Origin: Eubacterium sp.
GTDB taxonomy: Bacteria; Bacillota; Clostridia; Lachnospirales; Lachnospiraceae
Direction of reading: 5' to 3'
DNA length: 50,789 nt
Assembly: GCA_017420535.1 (NCBI GenBank)
Contig: JAFOIV010000128.1
Location: forward strand, 1-50,789
The notes beneath the pieces were generated by a model that made no database searches, was not told the DNA's origin, and saw only the letters and a list, made by a program, of their open reading frames with translations. Shown one piece after another: positions 50,572-50,789 of the stretch (its first letter is position 1; every line of letters begins with the position of its first letter). The position numbers and the translations under genes are program-made.

Positions 50572-50789
50572 ATGGAAGAAAACACACAGCAGCAACAGCA
50601 GGAATATGGACAGCAGTCACAGCAGCAGTTCCAGCAGGCATACGGACAGCAGCCACAGCAGCAGTTCCAGCAGGCATACGGACAGCAGCCACAGCAGCAG
50701 TTCCAGCAGGCATACGGACAGCAGCCACAGCAGCAGTTCCAGCAGGCATACGGACAGCAGCCACAGCAGCAGTTCCAGCAGGCATACGG
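50572..50789 (+). CDS. Gln-rich repeat protein (partial, runs off the window)
   Basis: An ATG at 50572 with a GGGAGGA ribosome site opens a frame to the window end. After MEENTQQQQQ it is made of a 12-residue unit, YGQQPQQQFQQA, repeated without frame breaks. The composition is Gln with regular Tyr, Phe, Gly and Pro, so the visible part should be unstructured. In relatives such Gln/Pro/Tyr-rich N-termini often precede membrane segments, but the rest is outside the window, so no function can be given. A perfect -35 and a hairpin leader precede it. Confidence 0.8.
   Translation, partial: MEENTQQQQQEYGQQSQQQFQQAYGQQPQQQFQQAYGQQPQQQFQQAYGQQPQQQFQQAYGQQPQQQFQQAY
50608..50789 (+). repeat. 36-bp tandem repeats within the Gln-rich gene
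   Basis: Five units of 36 bases begin at 50608, 50644, 50680, 50716 and 50752. The first differs by one base (TCA for CCA); the others are identical. The array continues past the end. The exact multiple of three keeps the frame. Confidence 0.95.

Noticed and set aside
50555-50785. Alanine-rich frame on the minus strand over the 36-bp repeats
   Set aside because: It is a mirror of the repeat, because the period is a multiple of three. The plus-strand frame has the promoter and ribosome site.
50608-50789. CRISPR-like 36-bp repeats
   Set aside because: The units are directly adjacent without spacers, keep an open frame and encode a Gln-rich protein, so this is a coding tandem repeat.

Overview
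The window is low-GC Firmicutes chromosome around the replication origin. Gene content suggests a strict anaerobe of the Clostridia, most likely Lachnospiraceae: pyruvate formate-lyase with its activase, two-subunit oxygen-sensitive fumarase, a 2[4Fe-4S] ferredoxin, Gram-positive MecA, and DUF3881 and DUF4446 proteins beside serS and parAB. Genus cannot be fixed from sequence alone.

Layout. 1-1.6 kb: an IS110-family element with a candidate bridge RNA, abutting the terminator of hpf. 1.6-7 kb: hpf, a secreted SH3/NlpC-P60 hydrolase, the tRNA t6A gene (Sua5 type), rpiB and an unknown membrane protein. 6.9-12.4 kb: pflA, pflB and a divergent transketolase. 12.4-20.5 kb: mecA (probably with an ATT start), a 56-residue ferredoxin, an XRE regulator, then a minus-strand housekeeping operon ispE-gntR-tmk-holB-ricT-trmN-rsmI. 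20.6-21.2 kb: a tRNA Ser-Asn-Cys operon containing a broken tRNA-Asn copy. 21.2-26.9 kb: small membrane proteins, a nucleoside deoxyribosyltransferase-like protein, a lysine/arginine-decarboxylase-type enzyme and fumarase. 27-36 kb: gyrA-gyrB-recF-yaaA-dnaN-dnaA on the minus strand. 36.2-39.1 kb: rpmH-rnpA-yidD-yidC-jag on the plus strand. 39.2-49.2 kb: a minus-strand block (tRNA-Arg, DUF3881, serS, DUF4446, parB, parA, argS, an HATPase protein, a D,D-carboxypeptidase). The end holds trmB, tRNA-Lys and the start of a Gln-rich repeat protein.

The origin reads in unusual detail. The recurring DnaA-box-like 9-mer is TTATCAACA, not the textbook TTATCCACA. It is clustered upstream of dnaA, between parA and parB, and in an unexpected group near 2.5 kb. 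Between dnaA and dnaN lies an AT-rich tract, six perfect DnaA-trio triplets and a DnaA-box-like site: a ready-made unwinding element. Upstream of parA are five parS sites. One forms the stem of the apparent argS terminator, and between the third and fourth sits a 131-bp, relatively GC-rich, nested inverted-repeat element that no gene explains.

Replication (DnaA, DnaN, RecF, gyrase, HolB), segregation (ParA, ParB, parS), translation (RpmH, RnpA, tRNAs, SerS, ArgS, RsmI, TrmB, Hpf) and membrane-protein insertion (YidC, YidD, Jag) are concentrated near the origin, as expected for genes that benefit from origin-proximal dosage. The DUF3881-to-D,D-carboxypeptidase block faces the fork leaving oriC, and mnmE, mnmG and rsmG are missing after jag, which suggests an inversion or deletion beside the origin. 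All calls rest on reading the sequence; no database search was made.
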